This document shows positions 27,341-36,544 of a DNA stretch of 64,000 nt, piece after piece. Source of the DNA: Rhizobium sp. CG5 (GTDB lineage Bacteria; Pseudomonadota; Alphaproteobacteria; Rhizobiales; Rhizobiaceae); the NCBI RefSeq assembly GCF_023701945.1, contig NZ_JABAEF010000004.1, positions 62,001-126,000 on the forward strand, given 5' to 3'. Made by a program: the position numbers and the translations under genes. How positions within the stretch are numbered: position 1 is the stretch's first letter; each line of letters opens with the position of its first letter. The notes beneath the pieces were generated by a model, which did not search any database, was not told the DNA's origin, and saw only the letters and a program-made list of their open reading frames with translations.

Positions 27341-29044
27341 ATGGCAAGACCCATCGACAAAGTGCTTCTGAGCTACAGGGCCGGGCGTTATGACGACGCC
27401 TTGGCCGCCTTGCTGCCGATGCTGAAGAAGGCATCGACGCCTGTGCTGGAGATGATGCTGCTGGCGGCGCAATGCTACAGCAAGACCAAGCAGAATGCCG
27501 AGGCCGCGAAATGGTATCTCAAGGCGTCCGAAGTGCCGGGCCCCAAGCAGGCCATGCTGCGGGCGCTTGCCGCAGAACTGTTGCAGCAACTGGACGAATC
27601 GCTGGCGGCGCTCACCGCGGCAAGACAGGCGGCAAAGTCGGTGGAATTCGATCGTGAAGCCGAAGCATCCTTCCGGCGCTGCCTGCACAAGTCACTTTGC
27701 CTCGATGAGACGCTCATGGAGAACCAGCGGTTCCTCGATCTGCTGCGGGCCGGCGACGAGCGGTATTTTTCGGTCGAGCAACCCTTCAACAATATTTCCT
27801 GGTGTGCGGACGAAAGCCTCAACGCGCGCATGACCTATGTGCACAATGCCAGCGCCTATACCGCAGACACCAAGCAGGCCCGGCGGACATTTCCCCACGC
27901 TTTCGACAATAAGATCCGTATCGGCTATCTCTCGTCGGATTTCAGCGATCAGCACGCCACCATGCGCCTATTCCAGAGCGTGATCTTTGGCCACGATCGG
28001 CAGAGGTTCGACGTGACCCTGTTCTGCAATACGAACGAGGAGATGATCAGGAACGATCGCGGCCTTCGGCAAACCTATCCCAATCTCGTGCAGATCGGTC
28101 ATCTCTCGGACATGGCGGCGGCACAGCTGATTCGCAGCCGCGGGATCGACATCCTGGTCGACCTGAAGGGCCACACGAAAGGCGCGCGCATCGGCGTCAT
28201 CAATATCGGCGGGGCGCCCATCCAGGTCGCCTATCTCGGCTATCCCGGTTCCGGCACAGGCATCGACTGCGATTATGTCATCGGCGACCGGATCGTTCTG
28301 CCGACGGAGAGCCGACCGTTCTATCACGAGAAATTCTGCCTTCTGCCAGACAGCTACCAGGCCAACGACAATATCCATCGGCCGCGCCCACAGGCAGCCA
28401 CCCGCGCGGCACTCGGCCTTCCCGAGGATCGCCCGATCCTGGCCGCCTTCAACGTGACGCGCAAGATCACGCCGCAGACGGCGAGCCTTTGGGCCGAGAT
28501 CCTGCGTAGGACGCCGGCAAGCCTGCTGTGGATCCTGTGCTCCGATCGTTTTGCCCGCGACAATTTCCTGAAATGGATATCCGAAGAAGGCATCGCCCGC
28601 GAACGGGTGATCTTTGCCGACCGCGCCGACTATGCCGAGCACATTGCCCGTCTCCCGGCGGCCGATATCGGCCTGGACACCTTTCCCTATAACGGCCATA
28701 CGACCACGTCGGACCAGCTCTGGGCAGGCCTGCCGGTGCCCACCTACAAGGGCAGCCATTTCGCATCGCGTGTGACCGAGAGCCTTCTCAACGCTGCCGG
28801 TATCCCGGAACTGGTCGCCGCCGATCCAAGGTCCTATGTCGAGCTCTGCGTTTCTCTCATCGAGGATGCCCCGCGTCTTCGAGCAGTCCGCGAAAAGCTG
28901 CGCGCCGGGCGTGACACCTGCCCGCTGTTCGACACGACGCGCTTCACGCGCCATTTGGAACAGGCATTCGAAATCATGGTCGAACGGGAACGCGCCGGCC
29001 TTGCCCCCGACCATTTCGCCGTGTCGCCCCTGCCGGTCCGCTGA
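27341..29044 (+). CDS. GT41 (SPINDLY/O-GlcNAc-transferase type) glycosyltransferase with N-terminal TPR-like helices
   Basis: 567 residues. The first 120 or so are helical, with TPR-like pairs (YRAGRYDDALAALLPMLKKA; AAKWYLKASEVPGPKQAMLR). The catalytic GT41 domain runs from about 185 (KIRIGYLSSDFSDQHATMRL), through LVDLKGHTKGARI and PIQVAYLGYPGSGTG, to the donor-binding segment DTFPYNGHTTTSDQLWAGLP near 445-464 and the closing SHFASRVTESLLNAAG. Such enzymes move GlcNAc or another sugar to protein Ser/Thr, or act on polysaccharides in bacteria. ATG 27341 has AGGAC upstream; an ATG eight codons earlier is also possible. The target is unknown. Confidence 0.85.
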   Translation: MARPIDKVLLSYRAGRYDDALAALLPMLKKASTPVLEMMLLAAQCYSKTKQNAEAAKWYLKASEVPGPKQAMLRALAAELLQQLDESLAALTAARQAAKSVEFDREAEASFRRCLHKSLCLDETLMENQRFLDLLRAGDERYFSVEQPFNNISWCADESLNARMTYVHNASAYTADTKQARRTFPHAFDNKIRIGYLSSDFSDQHATMRLFQSVIFGHDRQRFDVTLFCNTNEEMIRNDRGLRQTYPNLVQIGHLSDMAAAQLIRSRGIDILVDLKGHTKGARIGVINIGGAPIQVAYLGYPGSGTGIDCDYVIGDRIVLPTESRPFYHEKFCLLPDSYQANDNIHRPRPQAATRAALGLPEDRPILAAFNVTRKITPQTASLWAEILRRTPASLLWILCSDRFARDNFLKWISEEGIARERVIFADRADYAEHIARLPAADIGLDTFPYNGHTTTSDQLWAGLPVPTYKGSHFASRVTESLLNAAGIPELVAADPRSYVELCVSLIEDAPRLRAVREKLRAGRDTCPLFDTTRFTRHLEQAFEIMVERERAGLAPDHFAVSPLPVR

Positions 29045-29059
29045 TTACGAAGTGCTCGC

Positions 29060-29698
29060 TCAGCCCGGCAGTTCGATGCCGTGCGAGGCAAGCGTGGCCG
29101 CCAGCTCGACCGCGTTGCGGGCCTGCATCTTCGACAGCACGCGGGCGCGATGCACCTCGACCGTGCGCATCGAGATCGACAGCGCATCGGCAATCTGCTT
29201 GTTGAGCAGCCCTTCCATCAGCAGACGCAGCACATCCACCTCGCGGGTCGACAGCAGTTGCAGCCGGCTCTCAAAGATCGCCCGCTCGCGATCTTCCGAC
29301 ATCAGCCCGAAATGGCTCTTCAGGCAGTCGACAACCGTGTCGACCAGCAGATTGTCGTTGAACGGTTTCTCGATGAAATCCGCAGCCCCGGTCTTCAGCG
29401 CCTCCACCGCGACCGGCACGTCGCCATGTCCGGTCAGGAAAATGACCGGTGCCTTGCTGCCGGCTTCTTTAAGCCGGCTAAAGGTTTCCAGGCCAGACAG
29501 GCCGCCCATGCGCATGTCCAGAATGATGCAGCCGAAACCGTCCAGCGGCAGAGCGGCGAGCAGGTCTTCGCCGCTCTCAAAGGACACGGCCCGCATCTGC
29601 CGGGACATGAACAGGAAGGTAAGCGAATCGCGGATGGCCGGATCGTCGTCGACCAGATAGACGACGGCATCTTTCAGGAAGGGCAGGGAATTGGTCAT
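29060..29698 (-). CDS. dctR: DctR, FixJ/NarL-type response regulator for C4-dicarboxylates
   Basis: A 212-residue regulator with a receiver domain (acidic D17-D19, phospho-acceptor D61 in IILDMRM, K111 in EKPF) and a C-terminal LuxR-type helix-turn-helix (LSTREVDVLRLLMEGLLNKQ onward, about 145-205). It is coupled to the kinase gene by a four-base ATGA overlap. Together with the adjacent TRAP transporter this matches the DctSR-DctPQM arrangement of Rhodobacter capsulatus, where DctR activates dctP on malate, succinate or fumarate. Substrate here is by analogy. Confidence 0.85.
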   Translation of the reverse strand: MTNSLPFLKDAVVYLVDDDPAIRDSLTFLFMSRQMRAVSFESGEDLLAALPLDGFGCIILDMRMGGLSGLETFSRLKEAGSKAPVIFLTGHGDVPVAVEALKTGAADFIEKPFNDNLLVDTVVDCLKSHFGLMSEDRERAIFESRLQLLSTREVDVLRLLMEGLLNKQIADALSISMRTVEVHRARVLSKMQARNAVELAATLASHGIELPG

Positions 29699-31683
29699 TG
29701 CGCGGCTGCCTCCTGTTCTACCGGCACGGGCAGCAGGATGGAGAAAATCGTACCGCCGCCAGGATTGGGTCGATGGGTCAGCCGACCGTGATGCAGTTCG
29801 ATGATGGTGCGGCATATATTGAGCCCCATGCCCATGCCGTCGGCCTTGCTGGTGACGAAGGGCTCGAACAGCCGGCCGGCGACCGTCGGCGCGATGCCGG
29901 GACCACGGTCGCGGATTTCGATCACCTGGTTTGCCCCACTTTCGCTCAGCTCCACCTCGAGCTTGATGCGTCGCGTCGAAAGGCCGGCCATGGCCTCCAT
30001 GCCGTTGCGCATCAGGTTGATCATCACCTGTTCCATGAGAATGCGGTCGGCGCGAACCGGCGACAGGCCCTTCTGCGCGACGATAGTGATGACGGCATTG
30101 TGGTTGCGGGCGTCCGCCTGCAGGAAGGAGGCCGTATCGTCGATGACCGAGGCAAGGCAAATATCCTCGAAATTCGGATCGCGCTTGCGCACGAAGTCCT
30201 GGATGCGCCGGATGATCTGTCCAGCCCGCGCCGTCTGCAGCGACAGCTTCTCGATGGCCGGGATCACCGCTTCCTTAGGCGTGTCGGGCGAGCGCAGCAG
30301 ATTGAGCGATCCTGCCGCATAGCTGGCAACGGCCGCCAGCGGCTGGTTCAACTCATGGGCCAGGGAAGAGGCCATTTCGCCCAGCGTCACCAGCCGGCCG
30401 GTGCGCTGCAGGTTTTCGGCCTGCACCCTGGCCAGTTCGGCGGCCTTCTTCTGGTCCGATATGTCGATGATCGACCCCATCCAGCCGCGATGCTGGCCAT
30501 TCGCGTCGATCAGCGGCGCCTCGAAGACCTGCACCTCCAGTTCCTGCCCGTCCTTGCGGCGGAAGCAGGTCTCGAAACTCTGGATCCGGAGGCCACCGCG
30601 CTTCAGGGCATCGTGGCGGGCCAGCGTCTCGTTGATCCGGTCTTCCCGCCAATAGGGCATCGGCGGGCGATGTCCGGTCAGCTCCTCGGAGGTAAACCCG
30701 GTCATCTGGCAAAAGGCATTGTTGACATAGAGGATCGTGCCGTCGTGGTCGCGCGCCCTGAGGCCGACGGTGAGGCTTTCCTCCATCGCCCGCCGGAACG
30801 CCATTTCGGAGCGCAGGCGCATTTCGGCCGATCGGCGTTTCAGCGTATTGCCATAGAGCACGACGAGCGAGAACACGGCGAATAGCGCCAGGCCGAGGAT
30901 GGCCGAGATCAGCAGGTTGTTGGAGAAATTGCCGCTGACGCGATAGGGCGAGATCGCCAGCCAGGCTCCGGCCAGCGGCGGGTCAAAGCTGATCTTGTGG
31001 GTAAGGTCAGCCCCGGCGGGCTCGACGCGCGCCTTTTCGGTCAGCACCCTGTTGTCGAGATCGACAAGCTGAACCGCATATTTTTCGGTGATCCACCAGG
31101 GGATCTGCCGGGCAATGAGCGACTTGATCGAGACGGTGGCTGAGATCCGTCCGCCGCCGTCGTCCATCGCCATGGAAATGTCGGCGCGAAGGTCGCCGCC
31201 GGCCTCGTAGAGTGGGCCATAGATCGGCCGGGCTGTGGTTGTCTGGGGCCGCGCTCCGGTCGCGGGTTGAGGGGCGGCCGACATCGCCTCCACGCTTTCC
31301 GGTACGGAAAACACCGCCTCGCCCGAGGCGTCGAAGACCGCGATGCGCAGCACTTCCGGATTGTTCTGCAGATGGATGCGAGCCCGGTCCTTCAACTGCT
31401 GCAGGCTGATCTGATGATGGCCGTGGTCGAGCGCCAGCCGGGCAACCGCATCCTCGTCGATCGACAGCTGGAAGCGCAAGGTCTGCTCGACCCACAGCGC
31501 ATCGGAAATCATCGTGGTGCGGATGCGTTCGCCCTCATTGCGGTCGAGAACCCAGAGCAGCACGGTGATCATCGCTGTCAGCACGACGATCGCCACCAGC
31601 GGTATGACCTGGAGAAGGTCATACCGGCGCGCACCGCCGGCCATCGGCTCCGGACGTTCAGGACCTTGCACGTTGATGGTCAC
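29695..31683 (-). CDS. dctS: DctS, C4-dicarboxylate sensor histidine kinase
   Basis: A 662-residue membrane kinase. Hydrophobic segments near 25-45 and 258-280 enclose a periplasmic sensor region. A PAS domain with its PAC motif follows (about 305-425: HDGTILYVNNAFCQMTGFTS, FRRKDGQELEVQVFE), then a short coiled linker. The HELNQP H-box has the phospho-acceptor His near 443, and the HATPase has N, G1 (DRGPGIAP) and G2 (GMGMGLNI) boxes. HELNQP kinases of this type pair with FixJ-like regulators, here dctR immediately downstream. Divergent from dctP with about 200 bases between. Confidence 0.86.
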   Translation of the reverse strand: MTINVQGPERPEPMAGGARRYDLLQVIPLVAIVVLTAMITVLLWVLDRNEGERIRTTMISDALWVEQTLRFQLSIDEDAVARLALDHGHHQISLQQLKDRARIHLQNNPEVLRIAVFDASGEAVFSVPESVEAMSAAPQPATGARPQTTTARPIYGPLYEAGGDLRADISMAMDDGGGRISATVSIKSLIARQIPWWITEKYAVQLVDLDNRVLTEKARVEPAGADLTHKISFDPPLAGAWLAISPYRVSGNFSNNLLISAILGLALFAVFSLVVLYGNTLKRRSAEMRLRSEMAFRRAMEESLTVGLRARDHDGTILYVNNAFCQMTGFTSEELTGHRPPMPYWREDRINETLARHDALKRGGLRIQSFETCFRRKDGQELEVQVFEAPLIDANGQHRGWMGSIIDISDQKKAAELARVQAENLQRTGRLVTLGEMASSLAHELNQPLAAVASYAAGSLNLLRSPDTPKEAVIPAIEKLSLQTARAGQIIRRIQDFVRKRDPNFEDICLASVIDDTASFLQADARNHNAVITIVAQKGLSPVRADRILMEQVMINLMRNGMEAMAGLSTRRIKLEVELSESGANQVIEIRDRGPGIAPTVAGRLFEPFVTSKADGMGMGLNICRTIIELHHGRLTHRPNPGGGTIFSILLPVPVEQEAAAQ

Positions 31684-31888
31684 GACTGGATTTGCGCCTC
31701 CCTCGCAAATTCGAAGAAACGGTCGACGTTTCCTCTGAAACTCCGTTCACAGACACCTATGGCAGGAATGTGGAAATCCACAATAGCGCCGCATTTCGCG
31801 AGAGCCTATGACGCTTGCCAGTTCCGGGTGGTGGAGAAGCGGATGGTATCATCTGTCAAGGCCCGGAAGACAACTGGAGGAGAAAACC

Positions 31889-32902
31889 ATGTTCACTCGT
31901 CGCGTACTCATGCGCACGGCAGCAGCCGTGGCCGTTTCGGCGTCATTCCTGGCCTCGGCGGCCAGCGCTGCCGATCCGATCATCATCAAGTTCAGCCATG
32001 TCGTGGCACCCGATACGCCGAAGGGCAAGGGCGCCGACAAGTTCAAGGAACTCGCGGAGAAATACACAAGCGGCGCGGTCAAGATCGAGGTCTATCCGAA
32101 TTCGCAGCTCTACAAGGACAAGGAAGAACTGGAAGCCCTGCAGCTCGGCGCCGTGCAGATGCTGGCGCCGTCGCTGGCCAAGTTCGGACCGCTGGGTCTG
32201 AAGGATTTCGAAGTCTTCGACCTTCCCTATATTTTCCCGGACTATGAAGGCCTGCACAAGATCACCTATGGGCCGATCGGCAAGGAACTGCTCGACAAGC
32301 TCGGTGAAAAGGGCATCCAGGGACTGGCCTTCTGGGACAACGGCTTCAAGATCATGAGCGCCAATAGCCCGCTTCACACCGCGGACGATTTCCTCGGTCT
32401 GAAAATGCGCATCCAGTCGTCAAAGGTTCTCGAAGCCGAGATGAACGCGCTCGGCGCCGTGCCGCAGGTTCTGGCCTTCTCCGAAGTCTATCAGGCCCTG
32501 CAGACCGGCGTTGTCGACGGCACGGAAAACCCGCCGTCCAACATGTACACCCAGAAGATGCATGAGGTGCAGAAGCACGCCACGATCTCCAACCATGGCT
32601 ATCTCGGCTATGCGGTGATCGTGAACAAGAAATTCTGGGACGAACTGCCGGCCGACGTGCGCGGCAATCTCGAAAAGGCGATGACCGAAGCGACCGAATA
32701 CGCCAACGGCATTGCCAAGCAGGAAAACGAGAAGGCGCTGGACGCCATGAAGGCTGTCGGCAAGACCGAGTTCCATGAGATGACCGCTGACGAGCGCGAG
32801 TCCTGGCGCAAGGCCCTGTTGCCCGTCCACGACGAAATGGGCGAACGCATCGGTGCCGAACTCGTCAAGCGCGTTCAGCAGGAAACCGGCGCCGTCAACT
32901 AA
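31889..32902 (+). CDS. dctP: DctP, TRAP C4-dicarboxylate-binding periplasmic protein
   Basis: A 337-residue binding protein with a signal peptide at 1-28 (cleavage in the ASAA region). The DctP fold has KFSHVVAPDTPKGKGADKF near 34-52, the conserved arginine of MRIQSSKVLEAEMNALGAVP that salt-bridges the carboxylate, and EVYQALQTGVVDGTENPPSN. It captures C4-dicarboxylates in the periplasm and delivers them to DctQM. The ATG at 31889 has GGAGGAG upstream. DctQ starts 191 bases later after a strong hairpin. Confidence 0.92.
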   Translation: MFTRRVLMRTAAAVAVSASFLASAASAADPIIIKFSHVVAPDTPKGKGADKFKELAEKYTSGAVKIEVYPNSQLYKDKEELEALQLGAVQMLAPSLAKFGPLGLKDFEVFDLPYIFPDYEGLHKITYGPIGKELLDKLGEKGIQGLAFWDNGFKIMSANSPLHTADDFLGLKMRIQSSKVLEAEMNALGAVPQVLAFSEVYQALQTGVVDGTENPPSNMYTQKMHEVQKHATISNHGYLGYAVIVNKKFWDELPADVRGNLEKAMTEATEYANGIAKQENEKALDAMKAVGKTEFHEMTADERESWRKALLPVHDEMGERIGAELVKRVQQETGAVN

Positions 32903-32915
32903 GGCGCTCTGATCC

Positions 32916-32943
32916 GGGTGCTGCGCCCAAGGGGGCAGCACCC
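32916..32943 (+). other. Intercistronic hairpin between dctP and dctQ
   Basis: GGGTGCTGC and GCAGCACCC form a nine-base stem that can be extended by CCC/GGG past one mismatch. It has no T-run, so it probably protects dctP mRNA or partly stops transcription, giving more binding protein than membrane subunits. Confidence 0.6.
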
Positions 32944-33093
32944 GTCGGATGTCTGGCGTTTTCGCTCTGCGGAGACCCATCGCCGACCCGAATGCCGGGC
33001 CTAAGGCCTCCGCCTTTTTCAATACAGCACCGTGCCGTCGCTCGCCTCCATGCGTGGCGAGGCTCAACCGTCACAATTAAGGGATTGGCTCCC

Positions 33094-33735
33094 ATGCTTC
33101 GAATTCTCGACAGGCTCGAAGAGATCCTGATCGCCTCGCTGATCGCGGCGGCGACCTTGATCATCTTTGCCGCCGTTGCCCACCGCTACACGCTTGGCAT
33201 TTTCGCCGACATGGTCAACTACTCGCGCGCCCACGAGCTGACCTGGCTGATGGGCTTTTCGCGAACGCTCTATTTCGGGTTGCGATCGGTCAATCTGGTC
33301 TGGGCTCAGGAACTCTGCATCATCCTCTTCGTGTGGATGGCGAAATTCGGAGCGGCCTATGGCGTTCGGACCGGCATCCATGTCGGCATCGACGTGATCA
33401 TCAACATGCTGGAGCCCAAGAGCAGGGCCAGAATGGTTCTGTTCGGCCTCTTGGCCGGCGCGCTGTTTACCGGCATCATCGCGTCGCTCGGCGGCAATTT
33501 CGTTTTCCACATGTACCACACCTCGGCCATTTCCCCGGATCTCGAGCTGCCGATGTGGCTTGTCTACCTGGCCATTCCGCTCGGTTCGGGGCTGATGTGT
33601 TTCCGCTTCCTGCAGGTTGCCTGGAATTTCTGGCACACCGGCGAATTGCCCCATCACGATCACGGCCATGTCGATGGCATGGATGAAGAGGCCGAGGCCA
33701 TTATCGCCAGCCCGCTGACTGCGAAGGACCGTTGA
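33094..33735 (+). CDS. dctQ: DctQ, TRAP transporter small membrane subunit
   Basis: A 213-residue protein with four hydrophobic segments (about 10-30, 65-85, 105-130 and 150-175), the DctQ layout. WAQELCIILFVWMAKFGAAYG and GIHVGIDVI are family features. It has an insertion after the first segment (ADMVNYSRAHELTWLMGFSR region) and a His/Asp/Glu-rich tail (PHHDHGHVDGMDEEAE), both common in the larger DctQ type. It joins DctM in the inner membrane. ATG 33094 is chosen by homology; no strong ribosome site is seen upstream, consistent with low expression. dctM starts 3 bases after its stop. Confidence 0.88.
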   Translation: MLRILDRLEEILIASLIAAATLIIFAAVAHRYTLGIFADMVNYSRAHELTWLMGFSRTLYFGLRSVNLVWAQELCIILFVWMAKFGAAYGVRTGIHVGIDVIINMLEPKSRARMVLFGLLAGALFTGIIASLGGNFVFHMYHTSAISPDLELPMWLVYLAIPLGSGLMCFRFLQVAWNFWHTGELPHHDHGHVDGMDEEAEAIIASPLTAKDR

Positions 33736-33738
33736 GCC

Positions 33739-35061
33739 ATGAGCGCTGCCCTTATCTTTAGCGGACTGATCGCCCTGATGCTGACCGGCATGCCGATTTC
33801 GATCGCGCTTGGCCTGACGGTTCTCGTCTTCCTCTTCACCATGACCGCCGTGCCGATCGATACCGTGGCGTTGAAACTCTTCACCGGCATCGAGAAATTC
33901 GAGATCATGGCGATCCCGTTCTTCATTCTCGCCGGCAACTTCCTGACCCATGGCGGCGTCGCCCGACGGATGATCAATTTTGCCACCTCCATGGTCGGCC
34001 ATTGGCATGGTGGCCTCGGTCTGGCGGGCGTGATTGCCTGCGCCCTGTTTGCTGCGGTCTCCGGCTCGTCGCCGGCAACCGTCGTTGCCATCGGTGCCGT
34101 CATCCTGCCGGCCATGCAGCGCCAGGGTTTTCCCAAGCAATTCGGTGCCGGCGTCATCACCACGTCGGGGGCACTCGGCATCCTGATCCCGCCGTCGATC
34201 GTCATGGTTATGTATTCGGTTGCCACGTCTGGCATGCAGGCAACCGGGCCGGACGGCCAGATCGTCTCCTCGGCCTCGGTCGGCGAACTGTTCATGGCCG
34301 GCGTCATCCCCGGACTGATCCTCGCCTCGCTGCTGGCCGCGACCACCTGGTGGCGTGCCTACAAGTTCGGCTATCCGCGCCTTGCCCGGGCCAACTGGGT
34401 CCAGCGCTGGCAGGCCTTCCGCAAGGCGGCCTGGGGCCTTCTGCTGATCGTCATCGTCATCGGCGGCATTTATTCGGGCCTCTTCACCCCGACCGAAGCG
34501 GCGGCCATGAGCGCGGTCTATGCCTTCATCATCGCCGTCTTCGTCTACAAGGATCTCAAGTTCTCGGATCTGCCGCGCGTGCTTCTGTCGTCGGCCAATA
34601 TGTCGGCCATGCTGCTCTACATCATCACCAATGCGGTGCTGTTCTCTTTCCTGATGACCCATGAGAACATCCCGCAGGCATTGGGCGAATGGATGGTCAG
34701 TTCCGGCCTGAACTGGTGGATGTTCCTGATTGCCGTCAACATCCTGCTGCTGGCCGCCGGCAATTTCATGGAGCCCTCCTCGATCGTGCTGATCATGGCG
34801 CCGATCCTCTTTCCCGTGGCGGTGCGCCTCGGTATCGATCCGGTCCATTTCGGCATCATGATCGTCGTCAACATGGAGGTCGGCATGTGCCATCCGCCCG
34901 TCGGCCTCAATCTCTACGTGGCTGCGGGCATCACCAAGATGGGCATCACCGAGCTGACGGTCGCCGTCATGCCGTGGCTGATGACCATGCTCGCCTTCCT
35001 GGTGGCGGTCACCTACATCCCGGAAATCTCGCTCTTCCTGCCGAGACTGCTGGGCATGTAA
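33739..35061 (+). CDS. dctM: DctM, TRAP transporter large permease
   Basis: A 440-residue polytopic membrane protein with about 12 segments. Family marks include GMPISIALGL at the start, FFILAGNFLTHGGVARR, GSSPATVVAIGAVILPAM and GALGILIPPSIVMVMY in the first half and NFMEPSSIVLIMAPILFPVA in the second. It moves C4-dicarboxylates with sodium or protons, supplied by DctP. A strong terminator follows. Rhizobia normally rely on DctA for dicarboxylates, so this high-affinity system would be additional, or used for a related acid. Confidence 0.93.
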   Translation: MSAALIFSGLIALMLTGMPISIALGLTVLVFLFTMTAVPIDTVALKLFTGIEKFEIMAIPFFILAGNFLTHGGVARRMINFATSMVGHWHGGLGLAGVIACALFAAVSGSSPATVVAIGAVILPAMQRQGFPKQFGAGVITTSGALGILIPPSIVMVMYSVATSGMQATGPDGQIVSSASVGELFMAGVIPGLILASLLAATTWWRAYKFGYPRLARANWVQRWQAFRKAAWGLLLIVIVIGGIYSGLFTPTEAAAMSAVYAFIIAVFVYKDLKFSDLPRVLLSSANMSAMLLYIITNAVLFSFLMTHENIPQALGEWMVSSGLNWWMFLIAVNILLLAAGNFMEPSSIVLIMAPILFPVAVRLGIDPVHFGIMIVVNMEVGMCHPPVGLNLYVAAGITKMGITELTVAVMPWLMTMLAFLVAVTYIPEISLFLPRLLGM

Positions 35062-35117
35062 CCCGCACTGGCGAGAAATGCTCGCAAACAGGCGACCCAG
35101 TCGCCGTCAACAGCAAA

Positions 35118-35154
35118 ACCCTTCGCGCCATCAAGCGCGAAGGGTATTGTTTTC
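35118..35154 (+). terminator. Terminator after dctM
   Basis: ACCCTTCGCGC pairs perfectly with GCGCGAAGGGT around a six-base loop, followed by ATTGTTTT. A classic intrinsic terminator. Confidence 0.85.
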
Positions 35155-35222
35155 ATCATCACGTGAAGATCGCTAAGCGGGGCAGGGGCCGTTGACACGG
35201 CCCGTCAGCACAAACGGCCCGG

Positions 35223-35627
35223 TCACAGGCTGTTGCCGATGCGCGCCGTGCCGGTCTGGCCGTTGTTGCGGATCCATTTCAGCGTGTTTTCGCCCGTCTT
35301 GTAGAGCTCGAAACACATCGGCTGGCCTTTGTACCAGGTCTGGAACTTTTGGCAGAGCTGGTCGCCCTCCACCCACCAGGTGCCGGTATCCTTCGGCTTG
35401 GCGAGCCGGCCGAGGCCGAGCGCTTCGCCGGTGCCGTCGACCTTGCCATCGAGCCGATAGTTGAGCGGAAACTCGCCGCCCATTGGCGCCGCGAGATAGA
35501 TCCGGCGACCGACAATGCCTTGCCGGATATCGTCCGCGCTATAGCGCTCTTGTGCGGCCGACGCGCTATCGGCGGCAGTCAAGGCCAGGAGGGCGATACA
35601 AATTGTCAGGAGACGATAATTCATCAT
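35223..35627 (-). CDS. Small exported protein of unknown function
   Basis: A 134-residue protein with a signal peptide (about 1-24, hydrophobic core LLTICIALLALTAA, likely cleavage at ASAA). The mature part is soluble with W, Y and two Cys (DQLCQKFQTWYKGQPMCFEL) that may form a disulfide. It resembles small rhizobial periplasmic proteins annotated only as hypothetical. AAGGAG precedes the ATG at 35627. It is divergent from the short-chain dehydrogenase operon. The ECF-type promoter at 35642-35671 points away from it, so its own promoter is not obvious. Confidence 0.7.
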   Translation of the reverse strand: MMNYRLLTICIALLALTAADSASAAQERYSADDIRQGIVGRRIYLAAPMGGEFPLNYRLDGKVDGTGEALGLGRLAKPKDTGTWWVEGDQLCQKFQTWYKGQPMCFELYKTGENTLKWIRNNGQTGTARIGNSL

Positions 35628-35641
35628 TCTGGCTCCTTTGA

Positions 35642-35671
35642 TGATCCGGTGACGGCGACGTTTGCGTAATA
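35642..35671 (+). promoter_or_regulatory. RpoE/ChrR-type (ECF) promoter for the SDR operon
   Basis: TGATCC (35642-35647), 19 bases, then TAATA (35667-35671). This fits the ECF sigma factor promoter type known for Rhodobacter RpoE (TGATC at -35, TAA-rich -10) and is nearly identical to the element in front of the sigma gene at 41371. Confidence 0.7.
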
Positions 35672-35752
35672 CAAAGAACAATACGCACGCCTTTATGTTC
35701 CGGATCTTGGGGCGGTGTCGTTTTGGGTGTTTTCACCATTGAGGAACGCGCC

Positions 35753-36469
35753 GTGCAGGCATTTCAAGGCATGACATCCCTGGGCGACAGCTACAACGCC
35801 CTGATCATCGGCGCCTCCGGCGGCATTGGCTCGGCCTTCTGCCAGGTGCTCGCTGCGGACCCGGCCTGCCGCGGTCTTTCCCGTCTGTCGCGGCGTGACG
35901 ACGGGTTCGATGTCACGGACGAGACCAGCATCAAAAATGCGGCCGAGGCTTTCGCGTCCGCTGGCCAGTCCTTCGATGTGATTGTCTGCGCCACGGGTGC
36001 CCTAACCATCGAGGGGCGCGGCCCGGAAAAGACCATCCGCGCCCTCGATGCCGAGGTCATGGCAAGGCAGTTTGCGCTGAACGCCATTGGCCCGGCGCTG
36101 GTGCTGAAGCATTTCGCGCCGCTGCTATCGAAGAACCGCCGTGCCGTGTTTGCAGCGCTGTCGGCCCGCGTCGGTTCGATCGGCGACAACCGGCTGGGCG
36201 GCTGGATATCCTATCGTGCCGCCAAGGCGGCACTCAACCAGATCATCCGCACCTCCGCCATCGAGATCACCCGCGGCAATCCGCAATCCCTCGTCGTGGC
36301 GCTGCATCCCGGCACGGTCGCCACGACGCTGTCGGAAAAATTCTCAGGCGGCCATGAGCGGCTGGCGCCGCAAGACAGCGCGGCACGGCTGCTTTCTGTT
36401 CTGGACGGGCTGGGAGCAGAGGAATCCGGCGGCTTCTTCGCCTATGACGGCGCACCGATCGATTGGTGA
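35753..36469 (+). CDS. Short-chain dehydrogenase/reductase (C-factor-like)
   Basis: A 238-residue classical-type SDR with the nucleotide motif IIGASGGIGSAF near 18-29, a NAIG element, and the catalytic Ser and YRAAK (Tyr-x3-Lys) in the second half. It ends with a FAYDGAPIDW tail typical of the CsgA/C-factor subgroup. Likely an NAD(P)-dependent oxidoreductase; the substrate is unknown, although its neighbours suggest lipid or fatty-acid chemistry. GTG at 35753 has GAGGAA six bases upstream. TTG 35723 and ATG 35771 are alternatives. First gene behind the ECF-type promoter. Confidence 0.8.
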   Translation: MQAFQGMTSLGDSYNALIIGASGGIGSAFCQVLAADPACRGLSRLSRRDDGFDVTDETSIKNAAEAFASAGQSFDVIVCATGALTIEGRGPEKTIRALDAEVMARQFALNAIGPALVLKHFAPLLSKNRRAVFAALSARVGSIGDNRLGGWISYRAAKAALNQIIRTSAIEITRGNPQSLVVALHPGTVATTLSEKFSGGHERLAPQDSAARLLSVLDGLGAEESGGFFAYDGAPIDW

Positions 36470-36544
36470 GCGCTATCACCGGTGTCTGCAAATCCGCAAG
36501 GTCGGTTCCGGCGTATTGGGCTTAACCACACAAGGAGATCGACG

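Noticed and set aside
33064..34893. A 609-codon frame antisense to dctQ and dctM
   Set aside because: Highly charged His/Asp/Arg composition from reading membrane codons backwards; no domain and no start signal.
35185..35203. Hairpin GGCCGT/ACGGCC past the small exported protein gene
   Set aside because: Short stem and no T-run; not strong enough to call a terminator.
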